From Xanthomonas sp. DAR 34887 (GTDB lineage: Bacteria; Pseudomonadota; Gammaproteobacteria; Xanthomonadales; Xanthomonadaceae), in assembly GCF_041245805.1 (NCBI RefSeq), contig NZ_CP162490.1, forward strand, positions 4,255,001-4,319,000: a stretch of DNA of 64,000 nt. The letters are read 5' to 3'. Numbering within the stretch: the stretch's first letter is position 1; each line of letters starts with the position of its first letter. The position numbers and the translations under genes were made by a program. The notes under the pieces were generated by a model that worked only from the letters and a program-made list of their open reading frames with translations, was not told the DNA's origin and searched no databases. Below are positions 63,126 to 64,000 of the stretch, one piece after another.

Positions 63126-63640
63126 GGCATGCCCTGCTGCGGCGGACGCCCGACCTTGACCTCGCCGGTCAGCCAGGCCACATCGATGCGCCAGCTGGCC
63201 TTGCGGGTCAGCAGTTCGATGCGCCCGCCGGTAGCGGCGCCATCCTCGAAGAATTGGATCGCGCCTTCGTCTTCGCGCCGCTGCGCCTCGCGCGCGCCGC
63301 TGAAGCGGATCGCCAGCGACGGCGGGATCTCGCCATGGCGGCCGTTCGGCGCCTGCCAGCGGTGCGCCTGCGGATCGATCAGGAAGCGCTGCGGCTGGCC
63401 GGTGGCGATCGCCTGCGCCCGCGTATAGCGCAGTTGCGCGGCGATCTCCTTGGCCGACGAGCGCAGGCGCATGCCGTCGATGCCGCCGGTCAGCACCGAG
63501 GCGGCCAGCATCGCGGCGATCGCGATCAGCCCCACCACCAGCAGCATCTCCAGCAGCGACACGCCGCGCATGCGCGCGCGCGCCGGCGGCACGCACGCGT
63601 GCGCACCGCGCTGGGGAACGCCGGCAGGGGCCAGGATCAC
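63122..63640 (-). CDS. xpsH: Type II secretion minor pseudopilin XpsH (GspH)
   Basis: 172 residues from GTG 63640; ATG 63571 (MRGVSLLEML) is an alternative giving a very short leader. Prepilin motif RG-VSLLEMLLVVGLIAIAAMLA with Glu at +5. GspH body: RLRSSAKEIAAQLRYTRAQAIATGQPQRFLIDPQAHRW and GRIELLTRKASWRIDVAWLTGEVKV. Lies between the major pseudopilin xpsG (10-base gap) and xpsI. Confidence 0.94.
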   Translation of the reverse strand: MILAPAGVPQRGAHACVPPARARMRGVSLLEMLLVVGLIAIAAMLAASVLTGGIDGMRLRSSAKEIAAQLRYTRAQAIATGQPQRFLIDPQAHRWQAPNGRHGEIPPSLAIRFSGAREAQRREDEGAIQFFEDGAATGGRIELLTRKASWRIDVAWLTGEVKVGRPPQQGMP

Positions 63641-63650
63641 GGCGCCGGGA

Positions 63651-64000
63651 TCACTCGTACTTGATGTCGGCGTCGTAGCTGCTGCCGCCGGGCTGGCCGT
63701 CCTTGCCCAGGCTGATCAGGTCGAACGGCTTGCCGTCGCCCGGCACCTTGTACTCGATCGGATGGCCCCACGGGTCGTTCAGTTCGGCCGGCTTGGCATA
63801 CGGGCCGAGCCAGCCGCTGACGCCACCCGGCGCGGTGACCAGGTCGTCGAGCTTGGACGGCAGCTTGCCGGTGTCGAGCTGGTAGTTGTCGATCTTGCCG
63901 GCCATGGTCTGGATCTGCGACTTGGCCAGGTTGGCCTTGCCGCGATCGGCGCCGCCGAGCACGCGGCTGCCGACCAGGGTCAGCACCGCGCCGATCAGCA
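63651..64000 (-). CDS. xpsG: Type II secretion major pseudopilin XpsG (GspG), partial
   Basis: The frame is open to the window edge and stops at 63651-63653; about 116 residues are visible, the N-terminal prepilin signal being outside. The visible start LIGAVLTLVGSRVLGGADRGKANLAKSQIQTMAGKIDNYQLDTGKLPSKLDDLV is the GspG helix and loop, followed by WLGPYAKPAELNDPWGHPIEYKVPGDGKPFDLISLGKDGQPGG, which carries the calcium-site region of the family. It forms the pseudopilus shaft. Confidence 0.96.
   Translation of the reverse strand, partial: LIGAVLTLVGSRVLGGADRGKANLAKSQIQTMAGKIDNYQLDTGKLPSKLDDLVTAPGGVSGWLGPYAKPAELNDPWGHPIEYKVPGDGKPFDLISLGKDGQPGGSSYDADIKYE

Overview
The window is a GC-rich chromosomal segment of a gammaproteobacterium of the Xanthomonas group. 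Pointers are the type II secretion operon with gspD placed last (xpsG-H-I-J-K-L-M-N-D), an Ax21-family outer-membrane protein, a riboflavin operon behind an FMN riboswitch followed by nusB and thiL, and many REP-like palindromes between genes. Species level cannot be decided from what is visible. No rRNA, tRNA or CRISPR array was seen.

Layout. 1-2503 (+): the end of lpoA, yraN, a YdjM-like membrane protein and a GlcD-type FAD oxidoreductase, packed with overlaps. 2698-11504 (-): a TorF-type porin followed by the potassium uptake system kdpFABC and its sensor/regulator pair kdpDE. 11682-13259 (-): a secreted S15-like hydrolase, then a 140-bp tandem repeat. 13765-22460 (-): thiL, nusB, ribH, ribBA, ribE with an FMN riboswitch, ribD, a GNAT acetyltransferase, nrdR and glyA, with an Ax21-like gene set between on the other strand. 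22584-28310: an RcnB-like protein, a MmyB-like regulator divergent from an MFS exporter, ettA and peptide deformylase.

28311-30253 is a repeat-rich accessory island. It holds an IS110-family element inserted exactly inside a REP palindrome. The left end of the element encodes what reads as a complete bridge RNA: both the target-binding and the donor-binding loop can be matched by eye to the REP target and to the element ends. The recombinase gene carries a one-base frameshift.

30254-41433 (-): a cellulose operon (bcsD, a Pro/Ala-rich small protein, bcsA, bcsB, bcsZ, bcsC). 41647-42831: pncB. 42955-48272 (-): four overlapping genes that look like a second, c-di-GMP-responsive surface-glycan machine (outer-membrane barrel, MshEN-GT2 synthase, polytopic membrane protein, glycosidase-like lipoprotein). 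48443-49288: a GT2 glycosyltransferase. 49659-55165 (+): a kinase, a TonB-dependent receptor, a PnuC-type transporter and a HutC-type GntR regulator, with a classical HutC-type operator palindrome upstream of the kinase. This looks like a vitamin or nucleoside capture-and-trap module. 55400-64000 (-): the xps type II secretion operon, running off the right edge and ending with a glycosyltransferase-like gene.

Two themes recur: cell-surface polysaccharide and secretion (bcs, the MshEN-GT2 cluster, xps), and dispersed intergenic repeats (REP subfamilies A and B, GGGATT arms, the 140-bp repeat) that shape gene ends and serve as an insertion target.
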